Part shown: positions 35,935 through 46,400 of the stretch, one piece after another
How the letters are laid out: every line of letters starts with the position of its first letter
How positions within the stretch are numbered: position 1 is the stretch's first letter
Source: Erythrobacter aurantius
GTDB taxonomy: Bacteria > Pseudomonadota > Alphaproteobacteria > Sphingomonadales > Sphingomonadaceae
NCBI RefSeq assembly: GCF_023823125.1
Contig: NZ_CP090949.1
Location: 2,752,001 to 2,816,000 of the forward strand
Direction of reading: 5' to 3'
Length of the DNA: 64,000 nucleotides
The notes under the pieces: model-generated
What the model was told of the DNA's origin: nothing
Database searches by the model: none
The model's input: only the letters and a program-made list of their open reading frames with translations
Translations under genes and position numbers: made by a program

Positions 35935-38900
35935 TTGAAAGTAATCCGTCTTGCCTTTTGTTTCGTGGGCGGTCTTGCTTTGCTGCATACCTTTGCTCAA
36001 GAGCCAGCGCCGGCACACGGGCGGCAGGCGACAGCACAGTTTAATTCTGACTTGCTTAGCGATGGGGCGGAGCCTCCGGCGCTTGGTGGCGACGCATGCC
36101 GTACGGCCGGTTCCGAGCGCGCGGCAGCGTGGTCGCAAACCAGCATTAAGACAACTATTTATTGCGGATCTGATCAAGTCGGTTTCGTCATCCACCAGGA
36201 TAGAGCGCCCTCGCAGGCGGTCACTGGCGATGCTGATCTCGCGAACCTTGATCGGTTGTCGGAGTATTTACGCGCGAGCGAGGCTGTGGTTTGCGAACCA
36301 CCGCAGATGCTTAGGTTTGGCGGTCTTTCTGTCTGGGCGCTTCCGTGCCGCGATATAGTGGATGGCTGGCCAAGCATGGCTTTGGTGCGCAACGCTGCGA
36401 ATGGTCCGCAGATTGCCTTTGGCGCGGCCTTCGCATTTCCATTTCTCGCCTTTCAGTTAGGGGCTGACGTTTCGCTGCCGGACGAGAGCATGGCTGAAAC
36501 AATTGCTGAATTGTGGCCCGCAAAAGTCCCGCTCGGCTCGTTCGCTGACCGGCGCCGGATTGGCGAACTCTGGTCGCAGGCCCGCGAAGCAAGCGCGAAA
36601 CTGGATTTCGAAACGGCGCAACTGCGGCTGGACGCTGCACTTGAAGTGCAGGTGCGGCTGTTTGGTGAGGCTGATTTGCGGACCTCTGCGCTGCTTCTCG
36701 ATTTGGCCATGGTTCTGGCTTATCAGGAAGACTTCGAGGCGTCTGATGCTATAGTCCGCCGCGTCGGCCCGCTTCTTGATCGATCGCCGCGCCCCAGCGA
36801 TCGCGCTCGCCTTGCCGGCTACCAGTCAAGCATCGCGGCTCTGAAAGAAGATTTTCGTACAGCCGGTCAATACGCAGGCAGTGCGACTGCCCAATGGCGG
36901 CGGATTGCCGGAAGCAACGATCAGGAGGCCCTGCTTTCCCTCTTTCAGTCGAGCGAAGCAAAGGCGATCGATGCTCAGTCGGAACTGGCGCTGGCCCTTG
37001 CAAGGGAGGCAGCCATCCTCCTGAGACTGGATGATCCTGTTTCAGCCTATGCGAAAGCGGGGGAGGCGCTTCTCGTTTTGAACTCCGCAACTCAGAAACC
37101 GCCGATCTGGCGGTCGGAAATCCTTGCAGTGCTGGCTGAAACCTCATCGGCACTCGGTCGCTTGTCTGCTTCCGAGAAGTTCTTCGAGAGTGCCATCGCA
37201 ATTCGCAGATCGCTTCAGGGCGACGGCGCAGGCGTTGTGCGACTGTTGCTAGCTCAAGGGCGGGCATACCAGCGTGAAGCGATGAACGTGAACGCGATTA
37301 TCACCTATCGCAGCGCGATCAAGATCGCGAAGGAAATGCCGCGCGGCTCGGTCGCGCTGCGGGTCAATGACTTGATTCCGTTCGCGCAAGCAGTCCTTGC
37401 CGAAGCTGACGCGACCGCGAACGAAGATGAAAAGCTCGGCTTGATGACAGAGCTTTATGATGCTTTCCAGTTGGCGTTTGTCCCGGGCCGTGATGAAGCG
37501 ATCGATCTCGCCTCCCTTCAAATCATTGACGGCAGGCCGAAACTGGCTGAGCTTGTAGGCGACTTGAAGCAAGTCCTGCTCGCGCAATCGGAATTGACCG
37601 GAAAACTGGCGATCGAACGCGGCAAGCCTGCTGCTGAGCGCGATGACAATCTTAATAGGCTTTTGACAGAACGGCTTGATGAGCAAGCTGCGACCGCGGC
37701 TGCCCTGCGTAATAGCCTTTCTAATGATTATCCTGAATATCAATGGTTCGCCGAAACCCGGGCGCCTGATCTCGACATTCTACGAGGCGTATTGAGCGAT
37801 GATGAGGCGTTCGCCAGCTTCCTGATAGGCGCTGACGTTTCCTTCCTTCAGCTTGTCGTGCGGGAACGGATCTACATCACGCCTATCGCCGCAGGTGGTG
37901 ATGATCTGGCCGAGATGGTGCGTGCCCTGCGCAAGGGGCTGGAAATCGAGGGCAGGTCAGTAAACGAGTTCAACCTCGCTGACGCGCATTTCCTTTACCA
38001 GACGCTTTTCGGAGGCGTCAGCGAACCGCTTGCACGGGTCAAACGCTTGATTGTGGTTCCCAATGGTCCTCTCAGCAACCTGCCCTTCGGCACGCTTGTG
38101 ACAGATGTCCCCGAGGATGGAGATTACCGGAACGCTCCGTGGTTGATCAATCGCATGTCGATCACTCACGCGCCATCGATCGGCAGCTTCGTCCTTCTGC
38201 GCCAGACCAAGCCAGTGCGGGCGTTGCCAAGGCCCTTTCTGGGCATCGCCAATCCGACGTTTACCGGGGCGCCCTCTGTGGTGGCGGGCGAGGATACTCA
38301 TACCTGCAATCCCGAAGACATCGCCCTACCTAGCCGCTTCGAGAAGCTGGAGTCACTGCCCGATACTATCGATGAGGTTCGCGCCGTGATTGCCGCTCTA
38401 GGCGTCACGGGCGCAGATCTGTTTGCGGAAATGCAAGCCAAGGAAACGGCGCTCCGCACCAAACCGCTCGACCAATATAACGTCATTTACGTGGCAACCC
38501 ATGCAGTCATGCCCGGCGAGATTGCATGCCAGAACGAGCCTGGAATTGCTCTGGCGCGCCCGTCCGGCGTGGTCGGGTCCAGAGACGAGGATGGCTTTCT
38601 CGATGCAAGCGAGGTTGCGGCATTGAAAATTGCCGCGAACCTCGTGGTGCTCTCTGCCTGCAACACCGCCACAAGTGCGAATTCGACCGTTCAAAAAGGC
38701 GACGCGCTTTCGGGACTTGCGGAAAGCTTCTTTATCGCTGGCGCGCGCAGCTTGCTCGTGACGCATTGGCAGGTTCCATCTGCCGCTACTGCGGCTTTGA
38801 TGCGCGACATGTTCGGAGAGATCGGCAAAAACCGGGCGCTTGCCACCGACGCTGCATTGCAACGGGCCCAGCTGCAGTCCATAAGCGATCCCGAAACCGC

Positions 38901-38979
38901 GCATCCCTTCTTCTGGGGTGCGTTCACATTCGTGGGAAGCGGAACCGAAACGGTGTTTGTCGAAGGAGCTGGAGCATGA
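35935..38979 (+). CDS. Exported TPR-like/CHAT-domain caspase-like protein (locus B)
   Basis: This 1014-residue counterpart of the locus A CHAT protein has a signal peptide (KVIRLAFCFVGGLALLHTFA), a Cys-containing N-terminal domain (to ~170), a helical repeat region (about 200-600) and a C-terminal CHAT domain (about 690-1005). The protease dyad is kept: His856 in VATHAV and Cys909 in LSACNT, with VTHWQVP downstream. TTG at 35935 is preferred as start because GGGGAGGG lies just upstream and the signal peptide begins there. It is the first gene of locus B; 143 bp separate it from the IS6 end, so its promoter is either in that gap or in the IS. Its stop overlaps the next ATG (ATGA). Confidence 0.87.
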   Translation: MKVIRLAFCFVGGLALLHTFAQEPAPAHGRQATAQFNSDLLSDGAEPPALGGDACRTAGSERAAAWSQTSIKTTIYCGSDQVGFVIHQDRAPSQAVTGDADLANLDRLSEYLRASEAVVCEPPQMLRFGGLSVWALPCRDIVDGWPSMALVRNAANGPQIAFGAAFAFPFLAFQLGADVSLPDESMAETIAELWPAKVPLGSFADRRRIGELWSQAREASAKLDFETAQLRLDAALEVQVRLFGEADLRTSALLLDLAMVLAYQEDFEASDAIVRRVGPLLDRSPRPSDRARLAGYQSSIAALKEDFRTAGQYAGSATAQWRRIAGSNDQEALLSLFQSSEAKAIDAQSELALALAREAAILLRLDDPVSAYAKAGEALLVLNSATQKPPIWRSEILAVLAETSSALGRLSASEKFFESAIAIRRSLQGDGAGVVRLLLAQGRAYQREAMNVNAIITYRSAIKIAKEMPRGSVALRVNDLIPFAQAVLAEADATANEDEKLGLMTELYDAFQLAFVPGRDEAIDLASLQIIDGRPKLAELVGDLKQVLLAQSELTGKLAIERGKPAAERDDNLNRLLTERLDEQAATAAALRNSLSNDYPEYQWFAETRAPDLDILRGVLSDDEAFASFLIGADVSFLQLVVRERIYITPIAAGGDDLAEMVRALRKGLEIEGRSVNEFNLADAHFLYQTLFGGVSEPLARVKRLIVVPNGPLSNLPFGTLVTDVPEDGDYRNAPWLINRMSITHAPSIGSFVLLRQTKPVRALPRPFLGIANPTFTGAPSVVAGEDTHTCNPEDIALPSRFEKLESLPDTIDEVRAVIAALGVTGADLFAEMQAKETALRTKPLDQYNVIYVATHAVMPGEIACQNEPGIALARPSGVVGSRDEDGFLDASEVAALKIAANLVVLSACNTATSANSTVQKGDALSGLAESFFIAGARSLLVTHWQVPSAATAALMRDMFGEIGKNRALATDAALQRAQLQSISDPETAHPFFWGAFTFVGSGTETVFVEGAGA

Positions 38980-39692
38980 TCCGGACGCTGCTTGCGGCGT
39001 GCGCGTTCTGCTTTGCCATGCCAGCTGCGGCTCAATCGCTGGTGGTTGTCGAAGTGCGTGGGATCGATCTCAAAGTCGGCTCGCGGGTCGATGAGGCGCG
39101 TCCGGTAGAATTGCCGGCGGGCGGAAAGCTGGTCGTCGTGCGAACCGACGGCACAGTGATCAGCCTTCGCGGACCACATGATGGCCCGCTCAGGTCCCAG
39201 GCGCTTCCGAGGCAAGGCGCAGGCCGTGCGCTCGCAGCACTGGTCGCCACCCGCAATGACAGGGCGAGTCGTGTCGGTGCCGTGCGGTCGGGCGCGAATG
39301 CCCCTCCTCTGCCCTCGCCCTGGCTGATCGATGTTACTCGCCCCGGAGAAAGGTGCCTGGTTGAGGGCGCACCGATCGTCTGGTGGCAACCGGCCCGCAC
39401 CACAAGCAGCCATTACGCCCTGTTCCCTATCGATCGCTCCTGGAACGCCCAGTTCCGCTTCGACGCAGGGCAAAGCGCCCTAACGGTTGCCAAGTTGAGC
39501 GAGATCGAGATGACCAAAGCGTTCATCATTAAGGATGACGAGCGCGAGTACAGCATTCGCCTTCACCTGATCCCCGAGGATGTGACCGAGCCGGCCGTCC
39601 TGGCCGGTTGGATGATAGAAAAGGGCTGCATCCAGCAAGCAGATGCTCTGCTGGCAGAGATACAGCATAGTATCAACTCAGATGATCCCTAG
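38976..39692 (+). CDS. Small exported protein of the TPS-CHAT-cyclase set (locus B copy)
   Basis: This 238-residue protein has a signal peptide (IRTLLAACAFCFAMPAAAQS) and is not a family I recognise. An N-terminal beta segment (ELPAGGKLVVVRTDGTVISLRG) parallels RAGDRITVLTDDG of the locus A protein. The central PWLIDV...ERC, VWWQPA and C-terminal EKGC motifs align with its LWFVNV...TMC, RLWRPDA and ANGC. The conserved Cys pair argues for a disulfide in the periplasm. It overlaps the CHAT gene by four bases and is followed five bases later by the cyclase gene, so it belongs to the same translation unit. Confidence 0.8.
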   Translation: MIRTLLAACAFCFAMPAAAQSLVVVEVRGIDLKVGSRVDEARPVELPAGGKLVVVRTDGTVISLRGPHDGPLRSQALPRQGAGRALAALVATRNDRASRVGAVRSGANAPPLPSPWLIDVTRPGERCLVEGAPIVWWQPARTTSSHYALFPIDRSWNAQFRFDAGQSALTVAKLSEIEMTKAFIIKDDEREYSIRLHLIPEDVTEPAVLAGWMIEKGCIQQADALLAEIQHSINSDDP

Positions 39693-39697
39693 ACTTG

Positions 39698-41695
39698 ATG
39701 AAAATCCTTACGCTCTTCAAGAACCTGGGGCTCAATGGCCCAAACCGATCTGGACTTTGGATCACGCTCGTGGCCGTGCTTTCAGCCTTGATCGCGGTTT
39801 TTTCGGTCCAGTTTCTGACCCCGCTTAATAATCTCGAGAAGAAGCTCGCCGATATTCGCGTAGCCGCTCTCGAAGTGCCAAAACCGCCCTCTGACAAGAT
39901 CATCGTGGTAGCTCTCGATGAAGAAACCGTATCGCAATTTGCCTATCGTTCGCCAATCGACCGCGCGTTCATCGCGGGCCTGATCGAGCGCATCGATGGG
40001 GCCGGCGCCAAGGCGCTAGGGGTCGACGTTCTGGTCGATCAGGCCAGCGAACCGGAAAAAGATGACCGGCTTTACAACGTTATCCGGAATGCCAGGACGC
40101 CGCTACATTTCAGCTTCACATCCGATCCCGCCTTCGTGACCGAACCTCAGCTTGAATTCATGCGGGACTTCATTCCCGCAGACAAACGCATGGAAGCAAA
40201 GCTGCTGTCTGACCCCTTCGATGGGCTGGTACGGCGGATCAATACAGGGGGCGTTCAAACTAACGGGAAGATCGCTTACGATACCGATCATCCACCCAGC
40301 TTTGCCGCAGTTATGGCGCGCTATCTAGGTGCCCCCATGCTTCGCCGCTCGCGAGAGATCGCATGGCGCCCTCTCTCAGCGGAGGGAGATGAGCCGATAC
40401 CGGTCATCTCAGCCAATTACGTGTCCTATCTGCCGGACGAAATATTTGCCGGAAAGGTTGTACTGATTGGCGCGGTTCTTTCGATTACAGACCGGCATCC
40501 GACCCCTCTCTCAATCATCGACGATGGCGACCGGGGGTTGATGCCCGGTGTGCTGGTTCAGGCGCATGCTATAGACACACTTGTGTCCGGAGCACCCGAG
40601 CCGGTGCCCCCGCCGCTCCTCACGCTCTTCATTGTCGCGGCGTTTACTGCGCTGGGCGTACTCATCAGCCAGATGCGCAAAGGTCTGCTGTTCAACGTAA
40701 TACTGTCTTTGCTCGCACTCACGGCATACTGGATCATCGCCGTCGTCGGCTATGGTTATGGCGTCGTGATGCTTCCACTCCTGATGCCATCCTTTGCGAT
40801 GCTGCTGTCGGTGTGGATGATGGACCTGGTCATCGGCCGTGCCGAGCGTCTTCAAAGGCAGTTCATTCAATCCACCTTCTCGCGCTACGTCTCGCCCGCC
40901 GTGGTGGAGCGCATTGCTGCAGATCCAAGCGCGGCGGCTATCAGTGGCGAAAAGCGCGAGACCACCTTTCTGTTTACCGACGTGGCCGACTTCACGACCA
41001 TGTCTGAACTGCTGCCCCCTGAAGAACTTTCGGATGTTCTCAATCAGTACCTCGATGGGGCGTGCGAAATCGTGCTCCGGCACGGAGGCACGATCGACAA
41101 GTTCATTGGCGATGCAATCATGGCGATCTTCAACGCGCCGATCGAACAGCCGGATCATGCCGCAGCCGCTGTCCGTGCCGCGCTCGAACTGGATGATTAT
41201 GCCGAGCGCTTTCGCGAGGAATGCAATTCTAGGGATGTTCCCATCGGAGTGACCCGCATCGGCATACATTCGGGTCCCGCGGTGGTCGGTAATTTCGGTT
41301 CCTCACAACGCATGGATTTCACCGCGCTAGGCGACACGGTCAACACAGCCGCCCGCACAGAAGGGATCAACAAGTACTTCGGGACCCGAATCTGCTGCAC
41401 CCAATCCGTCGTCGATCTTGCCGACGATCGGGCCTTCCGCACCATCGGCCACTTTGCGCTGAAAGGGAAATCCCAATACACAACTTTGTACATGCCCCTG
41501 CCGGCGGGACATGATCCCGAGGCGGAGAAGAACTACCTTGAAGCATTCGCCTTGCTGGAAGCAGGAGACCCTCGGGCGAAGGTCCACTTCGAGGCCCTCC
41601 GGGAACAATATCCCGCCGACCCGCTGATCAGCTACCACAGCGCCAGACTGGATGACGGCGAGATTTCGGCGCATATAAAGATGGGTGCGAAATGA
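39698..41695 (+). CDS. CHASE2-domain class III adenylate cyclase (locus B)
   Basis: This 665-residue membrane receptor has an N-terminal transmembrane helix (about 18-40), a periplasmic CHASE2 domain (about 45-305, KALGVDVLVDQ and GKVVLIGAVLSITDRHPTP), about three transmembrane segments (about 310-385) and a class III cyclase domain (about 415-600). Metal ligands Asp428 (FTD) and Asp472 (IGDA), base-reading Lys419 and Thr542, and Asn549/Arg553 (NTAAR) are all present, fitting an active class IIIb adenylate cyclase. The region from GEKRE to the C-terminus has 249 residues in both cyclases of the window, so they are close paralogues. The ATG at 39698 directly follows a possible TTG start. It overlaps tpsB by ATGA. 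Confidence 0.92.
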   Translation: MKILTLFKNLGLNGPNRSGLWITLVAVLSALIAVFSVQFLTPLNNLEKKLADIRVAALEVPKPPSDKIIVVALDEETVSQFAYRSPIDRAFIAGLIERIDGAGAKALGVDVLVDQASEPEKDDRLYNVIRNARTPLHFSFTSDPAFVTEPQLEFMRDFIPADKRMEAKLLSDPFDGLVRRINTGGVQTNGKIAYDTDHPPSFAAVMARYLGAPMLRRSREIAWRPLSAEGDEPIPVISANYVSYLPDEIFAGKVVLIGAVLSITDRHPTPLSIIDDGDRGLMPGVLVQAHAIDTLVSGAPEPVPPPLLTLFIVAAFTALGVLISQMRKGLLFNVILSLLALTAYWIIAVVGYGYGVVMLPLLMPSFAMLLSVWMMDLVIGRAERLQRQFIQSTFSRYVSPAVVERIAADPSAAAISGEKRETTFLFTDVADFTTMSELLPPEELSDVLNQYLDGACEIVLRHGGTIDKFIGDAIMAIFNAPIEQPDHAAAAVRAALELDDYAERFREECNSRDVPIGVTRIGIHSGPAVVGNFGSSQRMDFTALGDTVNTAARTEGINKYFGTRICCTQSVVDLADDRAFRTIGHFALKGKSQYTTLYMPLPAGHDPEAEKNYLEAFALLEAGDPRAKVHFEALREQYPADPLISYHSARLDDGEISAHIKMGAK

Positions 41696-43389
41696 ACTTG
41701 CGTATGGTCACGCAACGAGACCTGGTGCGTCTACTGACTTCGCTGGCCATTCTCGTCCCAGGGAACGCGCTGGCGCAATCGGTCATTGTGTCTCCGGAAG
41801 CAGACATTTCCAGATTGCGGCTCAACCCGCCCGAGCTGCCGACACAGCAAGATCTCGATCTCACGATCCGCAATCCCGAGAAATCAGTCGTCCCCAAAGA
41901 CGTCTCCACCATCGATTTCTTTGTTTCGCGGGTGCAGGTGAACGGGGTCACCTATTTTGGCGAAGATCGGATTCGTGCGATTTTTGGCCCTCTTGAGGGA
42001 CAGCGGATCCGGCTCGAGACATTGCGCGAACAGGCCGACCGTCTTCAGGCGCTTTATGCCGGGCAGGGCTTCTTGCTGACCCGCGTCATAATCCCGCCGC
42101 AGAGGATCGAGGACGGGATCGTCATCATCGAAGTCGTCGAAGGTTTTATCGATGACATCCTCATCGAAAACGATCGCATTGTGGGCGCAAAACTGGCGCA
42201 GGATTCGCTCGAGACGCTTCGAGGGCAGCGACCGCTGAGCATCCGCGAGCTCGACAGCAAATTGCTCATCCTGAACGAAGTCCCCGGTGTCGCCGTCAAG
42301 ACGTTGCTCCGGCCCGGAAACCAACTCGGCGCCGCAAGCATGGTTGTCTCGACTTCCAGATTGCCCAACCAGGGTTTCGCCAGCATCGGCAATACCGGTT
42401 CGAATGCTATCGGGCCAGCAATCTATTCTCTGGGCTACACCATCAATTCGCCGCTGGGCCGGCCGGGAGCGCTGGACTTTTCGGCAACTGTTGCGGGAAG
42501 AAGCCTTGCAGAACTGCAGGCTGCCAGCGCACGCTATGCCGTCCCCATCGGCAGCAGCGGGACAATCCTGTATCTTGGCGGGCTGGCCGCGCGAGCAAAG
42601 CCGGGTGGCGAGGCTTCGGATCTCGATGTTGCAAGCACCTCCTATTCTCTCGAAGCCCGGCTGCGTACCCCTCTGCACCGATCTCGTTCGAGTGCGCTCT
42701 ATCTTGAAGGAGCTCTCCTATTTGCCGGAACCCGGACGAATGCACTGGGTGCCGAAATTACCCGCGACAAGATTTTCAGCCACCAGATCGGTCTTCGCGG
42801 GCGGCATCAGTCCTCTTTCGGGCAAACGACAGCGCAGGTTATGGTCACCGCAGGGTTGCCGGCCTTCGGCGCACTTGACGAGGAAATCCCCAATCCTTCC
42901 GTGGCAGGTTTCGAACCCAATTTTAGCAAAGTGAACTGGCAGCTCGACCACACGGTTGCCCTAAACAACACCACCTCGTTCTTGACGCGCGTTGTCGGTC
43001 AATGGACCGATGACCGGCTGCTGGCAGGTGAACAAGTGGCCTTCGGTGGGCAGCTTTTGGGGCGTGGCTACGCGCCTTCGGCGCTGACAGGGGACAAGGG
43101 TACGGGCGTCTTGGCCGAACTCAGCTTCGACATTCCGGGTGCTCAGGCGGCGGGCGTCATCAGTAATGTCGAATTGTATGGTTTTACCGATGCCGCGCAG
43201 ACGAGGCTGCTCCCGGCAGACGGGATCGCTTCGGAGAAACAGAGCCTTGTATCCTACGGCTTCGGGCTGAGAGGCCTGCTGGCCGACCGGCTTATCCTCG
43301 ATCTGCAGTTCGCCTCCGAGGGGCGCGATATTCCTGGCGGAGAAAGCCGCCCGGCACGGATTAACCTCAGCCTTGTGTCGGCCTTCTGA
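41692..43389 (+). CDS. TpsB outer-membrane transporter, ShlB/FhaC type (locus B)
   Basis: This 565-residue pore has a signal peptide ending ALAQS (about 29), POTRA-like domains (about 75-230, beginning FFVSRVQVNGVTYFGEDRIR and including GQGFLLTRV), and a beta-barrel with the L6-loop motif GRGYAPS (about 465) and C-terminal Phe (LVSAF). It should export the TpsA encoded next. Coupling is tight on both sides: ATGA overlap with the cyclase stop, and 41 bp from its stop to the proposed tpsA start. Confidence 0.9.
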   Translation: MNLRMVTQRDLVRLLTSLAILVPGNALAQSVIVSPEADISRLRLNPPELPTQQDLDLTIRNPEKSVVPKDVSTIDFFVSRVQVNGVTYFGEDRIRAIFGPLEGQRIRLETLREQADRLQALYAGQGFLLTRVIIPPQRIEDGIVIIEVVEGFIDDILIENDRIVGAKLAQDSLETLRGQRPLSIRELDSKLLILNEVPGVAVKTLLRPGNQLGAASMVVSTSRLPNQGFASIGNTGSNAIGPAIYSLGYTINSPLGRPGALDFSATVAGRSLAELQAASARYAVPIGSSGTILYLGGLAARAKPGGEASDLDVASTSYSLEARLRTPLHRSRSSALYLEGALLFAGTRTNALGAEITRDKIFSHQIGLRGRHQSSFGQTTAQVMVTAGLPAFGALDEEIPNPSVAGFEPNFSKVNWQLDHTVALNNTTSFLTRVVGQWTDDRLLAGEQVAFGGQLLGRGYAPSALTGDKGTGVLAELSFDIPGAQAAGVISNVELYGFTDAAQTRLLPADGIASEKQSLVSYGFGLRGLLADRLILDLQFASEGRDIPGGESRPARINLSLVSAF

Positions 43390-43430
43390 TGCTAGTGCGC
43401 CGAACATCCCGATCGAGGGAAGGAAAAGTC

Positions 43431-46400
43431 ATGAGATTTCGTCGCTTTATGCTATTGGGAACGGCCAGTTTCAGCTCTGTTGCGGCAGGCCAGAGCATTG
43501 TGGCGGCTCCGGCGACGGACCAGCCGCCGGTTGTTGTAGCGGGCAGCGCCACCCTCAGCACAAATGCGGCAGGGACGGTGCGAACCGTGACCCAGACCAC
43601 TGACCGGGCTTTTCTTGACTGGAGCACGCTGAATGTTCCGCAGGATCACACGCTCCGGTTCGAGCAACCAGATGCGAATTCGATCACGCTGAACCGTGTG
43701 ACGGGCAATAGCTTTTCGGTGATCGACGGGCTTATCGAGGCCAATGGTCAGGTGTGGATCCTGAACCCGAACGGCGTCTTTATATCGCCCACCGGGCAAA
43801 TCACCACTTCGGGCTTTCTCGCATCGACCGGAAACATCGCACACACCGATTTCATGAATGCAACCGGGCAGTTCGCGCTCGGCGGCAATGGGTCATCTGC
43901 CTTCATTTCGAACCAAGGAACAATCACCACCAGCCTGGGCTATACCGTCCTCAATGCCGTGTCGGTCCAGAACAGCGGTCAAATTTCGGCAAGCCGTGGT
44001 ACGGTCTTGTTGGCATCGGTCGACAATCTCAGCCTGTCCTTTGATCAAGGGCAGCTGATTTCCTATGATCTGAGCAACAACTCCATTGTTCCGGCCAGTT
44101 TCCGCGAAATCACTAATCTGGGAACAATCTCGGCTGAGGGCGGCCTTGTGGCGCTGAGCATGGCTTCCGCGCTGGGTGCGATCAGCGGCGTCATCAATGT
44201 CGAGGGCCTGATTGAAGCAAACAGTGCGCAGTCTGCAAACGGCAAAGTCACTCTTGATGCCGGCCCCAATGCCGCGCTGAGAATCAAGGGGACCGTTACA
44301 GTCGAAGGGACCGAGACCGGCGATGTCGGGGGTGTCATTGAAGCCCGTGGCAGTTTGGTGACTGTCGAAACCGATGCGATCCTCAATGCGGATGGCAAGG
44401 CTGGCGGCGGTGAGATCACTCTGGCCGCTAACCCGGCAGCACAGACTGCCGTTGATTTTAGCTCTTTGGAGTTCCTCCCAGGATCGTCGGTGACCACACC
44501 GCCTTCTGCGACCTCAATCGCCCAATCCTTGCTGCAGCAGCGCGAGGTCCTGGTGAACGGGGCACTGGCCAGCGTGGCGGTTCAGCAAGGCAGCGTCCTT
44601 TCCGCAAGTGCTACCGAACTTGGCCGTGGCGGCTTCATTCTTGTCGATGCCAACGACAGCCTGGGACTTTCGGCAAAGGTCTCCGGGCTGCTCAGGGCAA
44701 ACGGGGCCGGTCCCACAGGCGATGGCGGCGAGATTGCACTAGGTGGTTTCCATCTGGACATCAGCGGGGCCACTCTGGAGGCGGTGGCCGGAAGTCCCAC
44801 CGCAAGTCCAGGAAATGTCGAACTGACCGCAGCTTCGATTGATCTGGTGGATCAACTTACCCCGGCGGGCTCCGATGTGCTGGCTTGGCAGCCATCCGCC
44901 ACCAACCTGCCGTTCTACGACCCGGCCGAATTGCAAAGCCTTGATATACTGGATTTGCAAGTTGCCCAGGCCGTGCCAATCGGTTTCGACTTCCTCTACT
45001 TCGGCGAAACATTCGACTCGGTCGAGGTTTCCTACGCCGGACTTCTGACATTCGGCACACTCAACGGAAACTCGCTGTGCTGCAACGGGCTGCCTTTGGC
45101 AGAGATCGCAGTTCCCCCATCGATCTTTGGCCTATGGACGGATCTCGGCATTGAATTCGACCCTGGCAGCAGTGTGCCGAATGTCCCAAGTGGGAAGCCG
45201 CGGTTTGGTACGTTTGACCTTGGGAATGGGTTAAAAGAATTTGTCCTTCAATGGGATAACGTGCCTGAATTTTTCAACAGGGGAACAGGTAACAACTTCG
45301 AAATCAGAATTCGAAGCGATGGCTCCATCCTTCTCAATTATGGCGATCTCGATGTCACCAGTCACAGCGTAACAGCAGGCCTGACGGGACGAACAATTAA
45401 TGATATTTCGCAATTATTTTTTAGGGATTTAAACCCCAACAATACTCTGGCCGATATTTCGCAAACTTCAGCAATTTTTCGTCAAGCAAATCCTGTATCC
45501 CAAATTTCAAAACAGAGCATCGAAGACATCCTGATTGGTGGCAGCAATGTCTCGATAAATGCCAAGGACTTCACGGACGACAACAGCCGCAACCTTTCCA
45601 TAGGCAACGTGACCATTTCGGGCTCGTCGACTTTCGGCTTGCCATCGGGTGGGGCTGCGCAACAGTTTCTTGTTACCGCTGACAAGGATATCCGCATCGT
45701 CGGGGATCAGATATTCGCAGGACCGCTCGCTGTACGAATGGCCGCCGACGTGAACGGCGATGCTATCGGGGGTGCGATCAGGGCTGGCGGCTTGCTTGAA
45801 GCCGGGCTAGCCAAGATCGTGGGTGATCTTGTCATATCCGGATTGACCGAAATCCGGGCGCCCGGCGACATCATTATCTTAGGCGACATCAGGACCGCGC
45901 CCGAAAGTGCCGATTCCCTCCTTATTCTGGATACGCAAGGGGCGTTGAAAGTCAGTGGTCCGATCGGCGATACTTCGACAGTATTCGCCGAACTCCGATC
46001 GGGCAGTCTCGATGTTCAGTCCATCCGAGCGGATCAGGTCAACATCGATCTGTTCGCCGAGGGCAGCATAGCCGGCCCCATCACAACCGGTGCGCTATTG
46101 AAGTTCGGGCCGGGAACACTAACGCTTGCGGGTGACAACGGGGATTTGAACGAAATAGCGGTCAGAGGCGGCAGGATCCTGGCCCAGGGCGCGGACAATA
46201 TAGGAACCGGGACGATCCTGTTGGACAACGGCGAGCTTAATTTTACTGGTCAGTCGCCCGTGGAGCTCTTGAACTCCATAATTGTCACCCAATCCGGATC
46301 CATATCCTTTGCGGGCTCCGGCACGATCGCTGGACAGGTCGACAGATCCGGCAGCGTCAATGCCGAATTCGACGTCAAGGCAGGCGGAGACCTGACCTTT

